NCBI RefSeq assembly: GCF_027409185.1
Contig: NC_084463.1
Location: 66,883,852-66,947,851, forward strand
DNA: 64,000 bases
Source: Cynocephalus volans
Lineage: Eukaryota > Chordata > Mammalia > Dermoptera > Cynocephalidae
Direction: 5' to 3'
In this document: positions 13,985-24,844 of the stretch, one piece after another
Numbering within the stretch: position 1 is the first letter of the stretch
Layout: each line of letters begins with the position of its first letter
Program-made: the position numbers and the translations under genes
Notes under the pieces: model-generated
Databases searched by the model: none
Seen by the model: the letters and a program-made list of their open reading frames with translations, nothing else
Told to the model about the DNA's origin: nothing

Positions 13985-14676
13985 GTGTTAGTTGTCTATT
14001 GCTGCCTAACAAATTACCCCAAAACATAGCAACTTAAAACAACAAATATTTATTATCTTATACAGTTTCTAAGGGTCAGTAATCAGGGATTTCCTTAGCT
14101 GGGTGGGTATGGCTCATATCTCTTATGAGGCTGCAGTCAAGCTTTCATCTGGGGCTGCCATCTCTGAAGACTTGACTGGAATTGGAAAGTCTGCTTCCAA
14201 GCTCATCATGTGGCTGTTACTCGGAGGCTTCAGTTCCTCTGCTGTGGGTCTCTCCACAGGACTGCTCATGAAATGGCATCCCCCAGATCAAGTGATCAGA
14301 GAAAGAGAGTGTGAGAGCAATCAAGAGGGAAGCTTCTTTCATAACCTAAACTCAGAAGCCACACAACATCACTTTTGTCAAATCCTATTGGTTACACAGA
14401 TCAATTGTGATGCAACATAGAAGGGGATTAGGGGCCAACCCCGTGGCGCACTCGGGAGAGTGCGGCGCTGGGAGCCCAAGCAGTGCTCCCGCCGCGGGTT
14501 CGGATCCTATATAAGGATGGCCGGTGCGCTCACTGGCTGAGCGCGGTGCGGCCGGTTACAAAAATGACAAAAAAAAAAAAAAAAAAAAAAAAACGTAGAA
14601 GGGGATTAGGCCAGGGTGTGACTACCAGGAGGTGAGAACCACTGGGGGCCACTGTGTAGGCTGGCTATTAAAATAA
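13985..14676 (-). mobile_element. MLT1-type MaLR solo LTR, split by a SINE
   Basis: The plus strand reads the reverse complement of an MLT1-like LTR, beginning TGTGTTAGTTGTCTATTGCTG and continuing through GGCTGCAGTCAAGCT. A SINE splits it at 14431-14593, and its terminal part resumes to about 14676. A similar LTR in forward orientation lies at 48770-49295. No internal viral genes are present. Confidence 0.75.
14431..14593 (+). repeat. tRNA-Ile-derived SINE, right unit shortened
   Basis: It starts GGGGCCAACCCCGTGGC, has a B-box-like GGTTCGGATCC, then a second unit that ends early as GAGCGCGGTGCGGCCGGTTA before the A tail. A perfect 15-bp target duplication, TAGAAGGGGATTAGG, lies at 14418-14432 and 14596-14610. 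The long A tail and perfect duplication indicate a fairly recent insertion. Confidence 0.92.
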
Positions 14677-15264
14677 CATTATGATAATAAACAGACAAAA
14701 AATCCCACATAAGCAAATGTTTGAGCTTTGCACTGAAAGAGGATACTACTTATTCCTCAGCAGTGTGACAGATGCACTCTCGGAGATGTATTAAGAGTTG
14801 CAATAAAAGGGTTTGCAAGGACCATTCATATTGTTTTCCATTCTACTTGTTGCTGAGTTGCTATCAGAATAAAGGAACACAAAATTGTAGAGTTGAGGGC
14901 TACATGAAATATTCAGTCAACTTCAATCCACCCCTCCCCCATCACTGACAGATGAAGGAAAAGTCCCAGTCACAGAAAGGATAGGTGACTCTACCAGGGT
15001 CATATAGCACTAGAGCAGGGACCTAGAATCCACTCTCTGTGTCTTCCCATTACACTAGGAACTAGGTGTCAGAAAACTAATGGCAGTGATAATATACATG
15101 ATATAGTAAATATGTGAGCATAAAGTCAACATACATTAAATAGCTGCTTACTCCAGAATTGACATTTCTTTGTGTGGCTTTTCAACACTGGCAGTGTTAT
15201 ACTATGTCAGGCAGCTGCAGACTCATCCCTTTTTCCATTCCAACTGAGAGCTGACCTACTTAGC
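14677..15264. other. Mostly unique sequence with a possible MIR
   Basis: No coding block is seen. About 14935-15060 (CAGATGAAGGAAAAGTCCC, then AGCACTAGAGCAGGGACC) resembles a diverged MIR in reverse orientation. The rest has no recognised feature. Confidence 0.4.
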
Positions 15265-15480
15265 TAGGGGAATAAAGAAATCAATCATTCAGTTCAGCTA
15301 ATATTTACAAAATATCTGTTCTATAGCCAGCACTGAACATTTAGATTTGGAAAAGCAGAAAATACGGTCTCTTCACTCAAAGAGCAGACAGTCAAGTTGA
15401 GAAGATAAGCCTAAACCTGGAACACCCAGAAAACTAGACATTATGTGACAGGGTACCAGACAGATTGATATATTTTAATG
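15265..15480 (-). repeat. L2 LINE 3' fragment
   Basis: CATTCAGTTCAGCTAATATTT, then CCAGCACTGAACATTTAGAT and GAGCAGACAGTCAAG, follow the reverse-complement order of the L2 3' end. Diverged. Confidence 0.5.
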
Positions 15481-15544
15481 ATTTTATTTAACAAAAACTT
15501 ATATAGCAATCACAATATGCCAAATACATTATAATATTAACACT

Positions 15545-15710
15545 TTTAATCCCCTTTGAGGTCACCCCATTTTACGAGGAAAGTGAGGCCTGAGGAGGTT
15601 AAGTAACTGCAAAAATTCTCACAGCTGGTAAGAAGATCCAGGGTTCAAACCCAGGAAGAATATGGCTCCAGAGTCCAAACTTTCTTAACCACAGTAATAT
15701 TAAGCTTCTT
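15545..15710 (-). repeat. MIR SINE
   Basis: CCCCATTTTACGAGGAAAG, GTTAAGTAACTGC, CACAGCTGGTAAG and GGGTTCAAACCCAGG match the reverse complement of the MIR core in order. A clear ancient SINE copy. Confidence 0.8.
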
Positions 15711-16434
15711 GCTAAAAGTAACAATTATTCTTCTGCTTCCTTCATATGTCTTTTTCTCAAGGTTCTGACGGAAAGTCAATCAAGAAATGCCAAAACTCCT
15801 TTGAGAAACCCTAACTTTCAAGCTGTACAGGAGAAGGGATTTATCTTGCAGTGAAGATGTACTACAGTGAGGATGTCTTAGGATAGCCTGCTATCCCATG
15901 AACAATGGTGAGGAAGGATGAATAAACATGCATTAATGAGAGTGCTTTGCTGGTGCCAAAATGAAAGATAAAATTGAATCAGAACTGTGATTAGAAAATT
16001 ATGCTAAAGTTGGAATGAAGAAATTAAATGGATGTGCTGTCCTGCAAGTACAAAAATAAATTTTTACCCTGTCAAAGCCCACTAGAACGTGGGGAGACAA
16101 TATAATCTCCTAAAGATTTCCTCCCAGCATCATACCATAAAAAATTAGCACATTGTACCAGGAGCAAATGTATTTGATTGTTTTTAATGAATATAGAAAG
16201 CAGTTTAAAAAGAATAAAGTGATATGTGGGCCTGAGAAAACTTTTGACTAACAAAGCAATGAAGTCCATTTTGGTAAAAATTTGCCAATTTTGCCACTAG
16301 CATAAATTTCACAAATAATACCAATCAACAAGAAAGTCTCTTATGTATTGGCTACCTGAAGGAGGTCAGGAAAGTCAGAAACTATTATGGTAAACTACTA
16401 AATTCCTCTCTCGGTTTGGAAATGGAGCCACTCC
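15711..16434. other. Unique sequence
   Basis: No exon, promoter or recognisable repeat was found. Short minus-strand frames here have no family resemblance. Confidence 0.4.
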
Positions 16435-16715
16435 TTCATTCACTCACTCATCCAACAAATAGTAATTGAACATCAAGTATGTACAAGGCATTATTTTATT
16501 AACAGATGTATGCTAGGACACTGAAGAGAACATGATATATAAGGTGATTCCAATGAAGTGTGATTGAGTGCTATGACTAAAAGATACGCAGGGTTCTATA
16601 GGAGCATGAATATTATTTATGAGGCATTAGAGGAGTTTCTGAAGCAAGTGACATTTGAGCCATGATTAGAGAGTATGGTGGGTTTAGGAAATTGTAAGCA
16701 TTAGAATTCAGAGTA
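16435..16715 (-). repeat. L2 LINE fragment
   Basis: CACTCATCCAACAAATAGTAA, AAGGCATTATTTTATTAAC and the CAAGTGACATTTGAGCC segment follow the reverse-complement L2 order. Confidence 0.6.
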
Positions 16716-17620
16716 TACAGAATGGGAGAAAATATTTGCAAATTATACATCTGACAAGGGATTAATATCTAGAATGTGCAATGGTTAGAGCTTGGTGTTG
16801 TAACACCAAGGTCAAGGGTTTGTATCCCTGTACAGGTCAGCCACAAAAAACAAACAAAAGCAGCAACAGAATATAGAAGGAACTCAAACAGCTTAACAGT
16901 AAAAAAATAAAAAAATCTGATTAGAAAATGTGTAAGGGGGCTGAATAGACATTTCTCAAAGAAGATCTACAAATGGCCAACCAGTACCTGAAAAAATGCT
17001 CAACATCATTAAGCATCAGGAAAATGCAAATCAAAACCATACTGAGATATCATCTCACCCCAGTTAGACTGGCTATTGTCAAAAAGACAAAGAATAACAA
17101 ATGCTGGCAAGGATGCAGAGAAAGGGGAATCCTTTTACATTGTTGGTGGGACTGTAAATTTTAAAGCCATATGGAAAACAGTATGGAGCCTCCTCAAACA
17201 ACTACAGATAGAACTACCACACAAACCAGCAATCCAACTACTGTGTATATAACCCAAAGGAATGGAAATCATCATGTTGAAGGGATATCTGCACTCCCAA
17301 GTTCATCAAAGCTCTTTCTACAATAGTCGAGATACTGAACCAACCTAAATGTCCATCAACAATAACTGGATAAGGAAAATGTGGTATATATACACAATGG
17401 AATACTACTAAGCCATAAAAGAGAATGAAATTTTGCCATTCACAGCAACATGGATGAGCTTGGAGAAAATTATGTTAAGTGAAATAAGCCAGGCACAGAA
17501 AGAGAAATACTGCATGTCCTCATTCATAAGTGGGAGATAATAAAGACAAAGAAGCAACCAAGCATACATACCAGCTCTAAAAGGCTTTATAATTCCCATA
17601 AAGAATAGATCTTATTAAAT
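16716..17620 (+). mobile_element. L1 3' part, split by a SINE
   Basis: L1 ORF2 C-terminal text appears in broken frames on either side of a short SINE at about 16775-16858: [16 protein letters not shown] near 16985 and CHIHSN-like text near 17430-17500. The copy is 5' truncated and has stops. Confidence 0.8.
16775..16858 (+). repeat. tRNA-Ile-derived SINE monomer, 5' truncated
   Basis: ATGGTTAGAGCTTGGTGTTG, ACACCAAGGTCAAGGGTTTG and CCTGTACAGGTCAGCCA form a monomeric tRNA-like unit with its first bases missing. It sits inside an L1, so it is younger than that L1. Confidence 0.8.
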
Positions 17621-17764
17621 AATCTCAGAACAAATGTCAAATTTCCTATTATTAATTAGAGAATTCTGGTACTAATAAAACAAAACCCCACACGTAAAAA
17701 AATGTGATGTGAAACACTCTTCGTCTAATATAATGTTCCAAGCACATACCAATGTATAATATCA

Positions 17765-17842
17765 GAGTACTTCAAAAAGTTCGTGGAAGAATAGAATTAA
17801 AAAACAATATGGATCTTTCCGTGAACTTTCTGAAGCACCCTC
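17765..17842. mobile_element. 80-bp palindromic MITE, copy 1
   Basis: GAGTACTTCAAAAAGTTCGT at the left is mirrored by GTGAACTTTCTGAAGCACCC at the right, giving long terminal inverted repeats around an AT core. Two relatives lie at 49471-49553 and 62527-62598. It is a nonautonomous DNA transposon; family name not assigned. Confidence 0.8.
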
Positions 17843-17862
17843 AAATAAAACTTAGCACTCAC

Positions 17863-17939
17863 CTGGTACCAGGCCGCTTTTGTAAGGCTTTACCCAGGAT
17901 ATGAGATGGAGCACTCCTCCTCCTTTCTGCTTCCATTTT
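17863..17939 (-). other. Candidate exon of an unidentified minus-strand transcript
   Basis: On the minus strand a pyrimidine-rich acceptor (ATATTTTTTTCCTCACAG) precedes 77 bp that end at a perfect donor, CAG-GTGAGT. The block is non-repetitive and lies between a MITE and unique sequence. One frame is open across it (MEAERRRSAPSHILGKALQK then RPGT); another opens and stops after SISYPG. I do not recognise the peptide. A CpG island begins about 4.3 kb upstream on the same strand sense. It could be a non-coding RNA exon, a coding exon, or chance splice-like sequence. Confidence 0.4.
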
Positions 17940-18194
17940 CTGTGAGGAAAAAAATATTGAAATGAAGACCATGTGGCTTATAAGGGAAGTAAATGTTGAT
18001 TTTCAACTCAAATCAACAAATTTTGTATTGCCTATCTTTACCTACTAAGGAACCTAAATTTCATTATGGAGATAAACTATAACATCAAAAATGGGATAGT
18101 AAGTGTCAAACATGGTATAGGCAGTGTTTCTTATGAGAATAAACAGGTTAAATGTTGATCTGAGTATTTGGGAAAAGTAAGATCATAACCATTA
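17940..18194. other. Unique sequence
   Basis: No feature recognised apart from the pyrimidine tract of the candidate acceptor at its left border. Confidence 0.35.
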
Positions 18195-18330
18195 CTATTG
18201 CTTATCATGTGTCAGGCCCTATGTTAAAGGCTGGACATAGATTATCTCATTTATACCCCAAAATGTCATCAGGGTAGGAACTACTATTCCTATCTCATAG
18301 GCAGGACAGGCCCCAAACTGAGCTTCAAGG
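18195..18330 (-). repeat. MIR-like SINE
   Basis: CATGTGTCAGGCCCTATGTT, GATTATCTCATTTATACCCC and GGTAGGAACTACTATTCC follow the order of a reverse-oriented MIR-type repeat. Confidence 0.55.
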
Positions 18331-20129
18331 AAAGACAGTACTTGGAAAGATCCAGTAAAAGAGAAGAAAAAAACTGTTAAAGTGAAGGCATAGAGACTAA
18401 ATTTTTACATAAACATTTAATCAACTTTTAAATTTTGTTCTACATTGAAATATTTGCACATTTGGGAATCTCTTCCTCCAAATAGGCTTTTTTAGTGTAA
18501 CTTTTTTTAAAAAAAGAAAAAAATCATTTTTTCTCTTCTAGGTGGTATATTAATAGAAGATAAACTGGATAAGTCAGGTACTCTGTTTCCAATGACCTAA
18601 AATTTGTGGTGAATGAGGTTTGGATTGTCCAGATAATTACTCTCTAAATTCAATCTTAATATCTCTAGATACAGCCAGAGAGCCTGCCACTAGAGACAGA
18701 TGAGTAAAATTAACAATATAACCACAAATAGCCATGAGGGAAGTTCAGGCTGTGTCACACTAAAGCCATTCTTCCTGCTATACCCTTTCGCCCTATCCTA
18801 ACCAGAAGTCTCACCCATGTCTGTGGGTGGGCCTAGGGCAGTCATGCTTGGGAACTGGATGTTGCTCTAATAGGAACCATATAAAACTAACCAGCTGGCT
18901 CAGTGTCAGTATCTCATTACATGACTCATAAAGGAACTGTTTCTTGGCTAGTAAAATAAAACCTACATCCTAGCATAGGAAGAGAGGAGGAATCATCCAG
19001 TGGGAAGGGGATACTGAAATTCTTTGGCACAATTCTTATCCCACAAATTCACAATGGCCCCAGGGATCTCTCCCAACTTACTGTTGTCATCACTGCTCTG
19101 GCCTTAGTGTTTCTGTTCCCCTCATTAATCTTTTGGCTCACATACGGAGTCTGTACACCCAAATCTTCTTACCACAGCTGAGACAGCAGCTGAAACAATT
19201 ATTTAAAACACTGATCAAAGACAAGAAACAAATGGGTTAAGAAACAGAGAATATCAAACATATTGATCAGGAGTTATTAACCAGGAATCAGTTTCAGGCC
19301 AGGTTACTTGTATAACATTTTTTGCATGATGTATATTTATTTGGTGCTTTTCTTCTAGAGAAACAGCCCACAGCTGTCAGATTTCCATAAGAGTCTAATC
19401 TCTCCCAACCCTAGTGATTTCAATCACCTAGTTTATATATTCTATCTTGCTAGTCTCATCTCACTATTTCTATTAGTCACACCTCTTCGGAACCTCAGGA
19501 ATCTAACATCCTGAGGCTAATGTAACTGCACAGGTTGCAGGGAGAAAGGAAATTTGGAAGACAAGTATTTGTATAGCAGGATACAGCAGCACCTCCCAAT
19601 GTGAAGAGTCTCAGTAATGGAATACTGCATTGATTTTACTACAAAAAAAGTGGCAGTTTATTCATATGCATCAAGCTATAGTCTAAATTTTTTGCAGGAT
19701 TCTGTTTCGCCTTCAGACCTTGGCTTGATTCCTACTACCTGTACTGTATTGTTACAGCAGTAGTTACACCAATTATCTGGTTGGTGTTATTGTTGGATTC
19801 CTGCCAACACAGGCAATGGTAAAGCTACGTGACAACACCAATTGTGTGGCTAGGCAATTCATAACTAAAGCCAAAACATTTCATTATTTTAGTTATACTA
19901 AGTTTCCACTTGTACTGTCAGGGCTAGGGCTCAGACACTTCAAAGCCATTGTACAGACTGGGTCATAGACCCCTCACACACAGGTCCACACTAGGTAATT
20001 GGGAAAGATCCCGGGAGCCATTGGCAGTCCTCAGCAGTAGCAGCAGAAGCAGCAGTGGTGGTGGCTTCCCAGGACATCCTGGGGACACCAGCAGCAACAG
20101 CTTGCAGCAATGGCCTCCAGCAGCAGTAG
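18331..20129. other. Unique sequence, partly LTR-like
   Basis: No exon was found. Between about 18600 and 18970 are a TATA-like ATATAAAAC at about 18880 and a polyadenylation-like AATAAAACC near 18954, an arrangement that resembles a solo LTR but lacks clear TG/CA ends. Near 20030-20120 is a CAG/AGC-rich stretch (AGCAGTAGCAGCAGAAGCAG) that yields low-complexity frames on both strands. Confidence 0.35.
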
Positions 20130-20580
20130 CTTTATTTGTAATAGTCAAAACTTGGAAATAATCCAGATGTCCACTAATAGGTGAATAGATAAACAAACTG
20201 TGGTCTATCTCTACAGTAGAATACTACTCAGCAATGAAATTAACTATCAGTACATGCAAATCCACAGATGAATCTCAAACCAAAAGAAGCCAGGCAAATG
20301 TAAAGTCTGATTCCGTTTATATAAAAGTCTTGAAAATGCAAATTAACCTACAGCAACAGAAAGCAGGCCCGTGGGTGCCTGGGAATGGGGAGAGACTAAA
20401 GGGATTAGAAAGGGACAGGACGGACCTTCGAGGGATGATGAATATATCCCTTACCTTGACTGTGGAGATGGTTTCACATGCATCAAACTTATGTCAAAAC
20501 TCATAAATTTACAATACTTTAAATATGTACAGTTAGCTGTATGTCAATTATACCTCAATGAAGCTGTTGAAAAATTTTAG
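20130..20580 (+). mobile_element. Old L1 3' end
   Basis: CTTTATTTGTAATAGTCAAA, GGTGAATAGATAAACAAACTG, the GGTGCCTGGGAATGGGGAG segment and the end CCTCAATGAAGCTG are standard landmarks of the ancient L1 3' end. No intact frame. Confidence 0.75.
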
Positions 20581-20903
20581 CTCCTCAGTTGAACCAGCCA
20601 CATTTCAAGAGCCATATGTAGCACAGTGGCTACTAAACGGGACATTATAAATAAAGAACAGTTCCATCAATGCACAAAGTTCCACTCAACAGGACAGCTC
20701 TAGACCAGGGGTCAGGAAACTACACAACAGGGAATAACAGCATGTTTTTCTAAATAAAGTTTTACTGGAACACACAAGCCCATTCATATGCATATTGTTC
20801 ACAGTGCTACAATGGCAGAGCTGAGGAACTGCAACAGAGTAGGTATGTCCTGCAATCCTAAAATATTACCTGGTCCTTTAAGAAAAGGTTTGCTGACCCT
20901 GCT
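20581..20903. mobile_element. Two adjacent hAT-Charlie-type DNA elements
   Basis: 20581-20705 has CCAGCCACATTTCAAGAGCC and related hAT remnant sequence. 20706-20903 opens CAGGGGTCAGGAAACTACAC and closes AGGTTTGCTGACCCTGCT, so its inverted ends (CAGGGGTCAG and CTGACCC) frame a nonautonomous element with TAAATAAAGTTTTACTGGAA inside. No transposase remains. Confidence 0.75.
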
Positions 20904-20939
20904 CTAAACCATAAATTCTGAGGACAGGAATCATATCTG

Positions 20940-21430
20940 CCTTGTTCACCACTGTACATAACCTGACTAGCATTGATGAAACACCTAATATGTAGCAAGC
21001 ACTACTCTAGGCACAGGGAGGTAGCCTTGAACAATATAGAGAAGGTCCCTATCTCAATATTTTCACAATCTGGGGAGAGATACAGGTAACAGATGAAAAG
21101 CAAGTAAATAAAATATCAAACAAGGATGAATGCTGAGATGACAATAAAGCAGAAGGTACAGAGCATGACTGTGGGGCAACTTCCATTTAGGTAGTCGGGA
21201 CAGCCCTGTGGGAGAACCTAAGGTCTGAACAACATGAAACAGTCAACACTGCAAAGACACCATGGCCTCAAAACAGGAATGCATTTGATGATTTGATGTA
21301 TGAGAAAGAAGGCCCACGTGGCTAGAGAACACACAAATGAGGACGAAAAGAGGTCTAAATGTTGTTATAAATGTGACCAAAAGCCACTACAAAATTTTAA
21401 GCAGGTGAGCAACATTATCAATTTACATTT
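20940..21430 (-). repeat. L2 LINE fragment
   Basis: AACACCTAATATGTAGCAAGC, GGCACAGGGAGG, CAAGTAAATAAAATATC and GGACAGCCCTGTGGGAG run in reverse-complement L2 order. Confidence 0.6.
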
Positions 21431-21710
21431 ACACTGAGTAAAAAGTCGGAAAAGGGCAAAGCAACCTTTCATTTATTGGGCAAGTACTACTTGATAAATG
21501 ATGCTATTCTTTAATTATTCCCCCTTTACCAGTATGCTTAATAACACTCAGAACTGTTCAGGAAAATGTCTTATTTTCTCGCCAATTCTGTAAGTTTACA
21601 AAAATAAAAAATGCTTTAAAACCTCTGTCAATTACTTAACATTCATTTATTTTCCCAAATGTAGCACTAAACTGGTAAATTCATACGTGTTATTTAGGAA
21701 GACTTGAACA

Positions 21711-21711
<1 letters not shown>

Positions 21712-21790
<79 letters not shown>
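21712..21790. repeat. (CA)n-(CT)n compound microsatellite
   Basis: About 15 CA units are followed directly by about 25 CT units. It generates the long Arg-Glu and Val-Cys frames seen in translation, which are not proteins. Confidence 0.98.
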
Positions 21791-21793
<3 letters not shown>

Positions 21794-22199
21794 CCTTCCA
21801 TCTCTGAAGGGGAAAAGCGACAAGGACAAACCGCAGCTTGAATACATCAAAGGCTGAGCCGGCACTACAGCCCATACATCATCAAGCTCACGACACCCCT
21901 AGATGGCTCTGCAACACGATTAAGGTCCTTCGGAACTTACATACACTCCTAGACGGCGTACAGATCTCACTTCTCTTCAACTGACCTCCAGCCGACCCAC
22001 GATCCTGTTGGGAAGATTTATGAAAGACAGTAAGATCAGTACAAGCAGGGAGCTAGAGGTATAGGTGCAATGCCTTAAGATATTTCCTAAGTAAGAGCTA
22101 CATGATCCCTCCAATCGCATCTTCTTTCCAGAGAAGCTGGAAGAGCACCGCCACGATGAGGAACAAAAATGGCCAAATATCCAATATTGTAAGGTTTTG

Positions 22200-23700
22200 T
22201 GCTTGGAGTAAGGGGGCGGGGATGGTGGCAGACACGGCTAGAAACATCTAAATCAGTGTCTAAGAGCGGCCCACGTGCACTTGCTCAGGGAACTGTTCCA
22301 AGGAAACCCGACCCCGATCGGAATGCTCCCGCCACACCGCGGCCATGTTGATCGGAATGGCAACGCTACAAGTAGTTGCCCACATCCCTCCTCCCAGCTT
22401 TGACAGGGAACACGTGCCACCCCCACGCCCACACAGACACCGAGATCACTTTCCAGCTCTGCCCAAATCCCGAGGGCCAGGGGACGAGTGCAGGGCGAAG
22501 ACTCCCCACCTCGGCCCTCGCGACCCCCTGACACAGCCCCCGGCTCCCACACGGCCCGGCTCTAAGCCAAGCCAAACCTCCATGTACCCGAGTGTCGACC
22601 GTTAGCATCTATAGTCGCACCTCCAAACTCTGACCACCACCTCGGAGACCTGCGGCCGATCCAGGACCGTCCAGCAGGGCACGGGAACACCTCCCCTCCC
22701 CAAATTATCATAGAGCAGCCGCACCTCTGCGGCTAGATGAGGGGGCTGAGCCCGTCCACCTACCTTCTAAGTGGCTGGCTGCTGCGCCCACGCAGATGCC
22801 GGCGGTCCTGATGACTTCGGAGATGACCCTGCCAAGGGGCGATGCGCGCCCAGACAACCTCGGGGGACTCAGGGTCCAAGCACGCAGAGGGGCTGGGGGA
22901 AGGTGACCCCCCCAGTCCAGGCCCCAGGCCCGGACTGAGGGAGGAGCTAGGCTGCCGATCCTGCGGCGGGTGGAGACGGGGAGGGAGGCTGCGGGTCGCT
23001 CAGAGACGGGTTAAGACTTCGGAGACGGGTTAAGACCGGAGACGGGTTAAGACTTCAGAGATCAATAAGGCAGCTGGTACCGGAGTGAACCGAGAGACAG
23101 CAGTGCGGTCGTCGTCAGGGGCAACAGAACACGCGAAGGCCCTGAATGGAACACCGAGGGCCACAAGCCTCCAGCATTAAAGCCCCGTGACGGCATCCAG
23201 CTCACGTGACACGGTGGCGGGCTCGGAGGGCGTGCACGGGGAGAGGGAGCTGCGGCAGCGGCAGCCAAGGGCACGAGACCCCGCTCAGCATCCTCACCTT
23301 CTTGGTGCCGGGGCATCCGGCGATGAGAGACACTCCTGTCAGGGAAGAGGAGTGCCCCGGCTGCCCCCACTAGAGTCTCCTGCTGGGGGGACATCGCTTC
23401 CATGAAGAAAATGTTCAAGCAAATCCCATTCCAGGAGGAGGCTTCACGGTCATGTCTGCGGGCTGGCGGCCAGAGGGGAGAGGACGTGCAGGCTGAGGCG
23501 CCCGTGCTCAGGCGGGGCGCCGAGCTCCGGGTGTGGGCAGCGCGCCTCCCGTGTCGAGACCATGTATCGCCGCCTGCGCTCGGCACCTCCAGCTGAAGGC
23601 GATTTCGGTGGCAACGGCCTGTCAGTGCCGGCCCGCCCCGCCTCGGGTCCACCCCCTCCGCCGTCCACAGGCCTCTGTGCTCTATGGATGGGTTTAACAG
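22200..23700. promoter_or_regulatory. CpG island, likely promoter
   Basis: CpG dinucleotides and GC content rise sharply against the AT-rich surroundings over about 1.5 kb. It holds a GC box (GGGGGCGGGG, about 22212), CACGTG E-boxes at 22272, 22411 and 23203, and a YY1-like GCGGCCATGTTG at 22339. Minus-strand donor-like sites occur at 22763 (AGAAG-GTAGGT) and 23297 (AAGAAG-GTGAGG). A 262-codon open frame on the minus strand (23062-23850) runs beyond the island into an L1 and is probably a GC-driven artefact. An A-run at 23717-23732 at the right edge leaves open that part is a plus-strand retrocopy. It lies beyond the last DDX10 exon seen, so it is not the DDX10 promoter. Confidence 0.65.
23003..23053. 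repeat. Three tandem copies of GAGACGGGTTAAGAC
   Basis: The 15-mer occurs at 23003-23017, 23022-23036 and 23039-23053, separated by short TTCG and CG spacers. It sits inside the CpG island. Function unknown. Confidence 0.95.
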
Positions 23701-23732
23701 CCTATTGGACACAGGTAAAAAAAAAAAAAAAA

Positions 23733-24844
23733 TCAATAAATTATAAGATAGGTCAGTGTAAATATCCAGAATGAACCATTGAGAAAAAAAGAGGTGGAAA
23801 ACACAGAAGAGAAGGCAAGCAACAGAGGACACAGCCATAAAGTCTAACACTTTATAATTGGAATCTCAGAAAGACAGAAAGTAGAATGGACCAGAAGAAA
23901 TATTTTTAAAGATAATGGCCTAGAATTTTTCAAAACTGCTGAAAAGCATCAACTTGCAGATTCATGAATTTCTATGAAAATTAAAAGAAAAAAATTTAAA
24001 GAAATCTACATCTAACAAAACATGGGAAGTTTAGTGAATATGAAAGATAAAGACAAAAATTTAAGAGCATTCAGAGAAAAGTGGACTATTTCCTTCAAAG
24101 AAACAACAAATAGATTGAGAGCTGGCATTTCAACAGAAAAGAAAAAAGAAACCAGAAGACGATTAAAATACATTTTCAAAGCTCTGAAAAATAATTACTG
24201 CCAAACAAGGTATCTATATTCAAAAAAAAAAAAAAAAGATATTTAACTCAGCAAAAATATCCCTCAAGAATGCAGGTAAAAAAATTTCCAGGAAAAGCAA
24301 AGCTAAGAGAATTGATCACTTCCAGTATGTCATTAAAGAAAATAACAAAAGTATTCTTTAGAATTTTAAATTGAATATATGTATGAAGAATTGAGAGAAC
24401 AAAAGGGTGAGAGTGAGGTAAAATAACTGTTTAAAACAACAATAATAGTATCTTCTTAGTTTAAAATAAACAGAATTAAAATACTCAAAAACTGTAGTGT
24501 ATAAGTCAGGAAGATGTGAAAATATTTCCGAGGTCCTTGCATTGCCCAGGAAGAGGGTAAAAATGCAATTAACAATAAATATTAAGCTTTGATAAAGTGA
24601 TATATCTTAATATTTAGAGTAATTACTAAAAAAATCATAAGAGCATGTAACTACTAAGGAAACAAAGATTAAATAATTAAAGTTATCAATTCAGTAACTA
24701 GAAACCTAAATAACTAAAAAACTCCTTGTCTAAAAGCTAGGAAAAAAACAGCAAATTAAACCTAAGGGGAGTAAAACTAAAGAAATAATAGTGTAATGCC
24801 AATAAAAATCCAAATAGATTTTTAGGTAAGAATTGAAAAGCTGA
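23733..24844 (+). mobile_element. L1/HAL1-like ORF1-region fragments
   Basis: ACAGAAAGTAGAATGGACCAG, AATTTTTCAAAACTGCTGAAA and similar text follow the ORF1 region of old L1/HAL1 elements; an A-run lies at 24222-24237. Frames are short and broken. The part after about 24400 is AT-rich and unplaced. Confidence 0.6.

Noticed and set aside
14103-14420. 105-codon plus-strand frame
   Set aside because: It lies entirely in an antisense MLT1 LTR.
21647-21875. Frames rich in Arg-Glu and Val-Cys
   Set aside because: They are translations of the CA/CT microsatellite.
23062-23850. 262-codon open frame on the minus strand, the longest in the window
   Set aside because: It crosses the CpG island, where stop codons are rare by composition, and its first part comes from an L1 and a poly(A) run. 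No protein family is recognisable.
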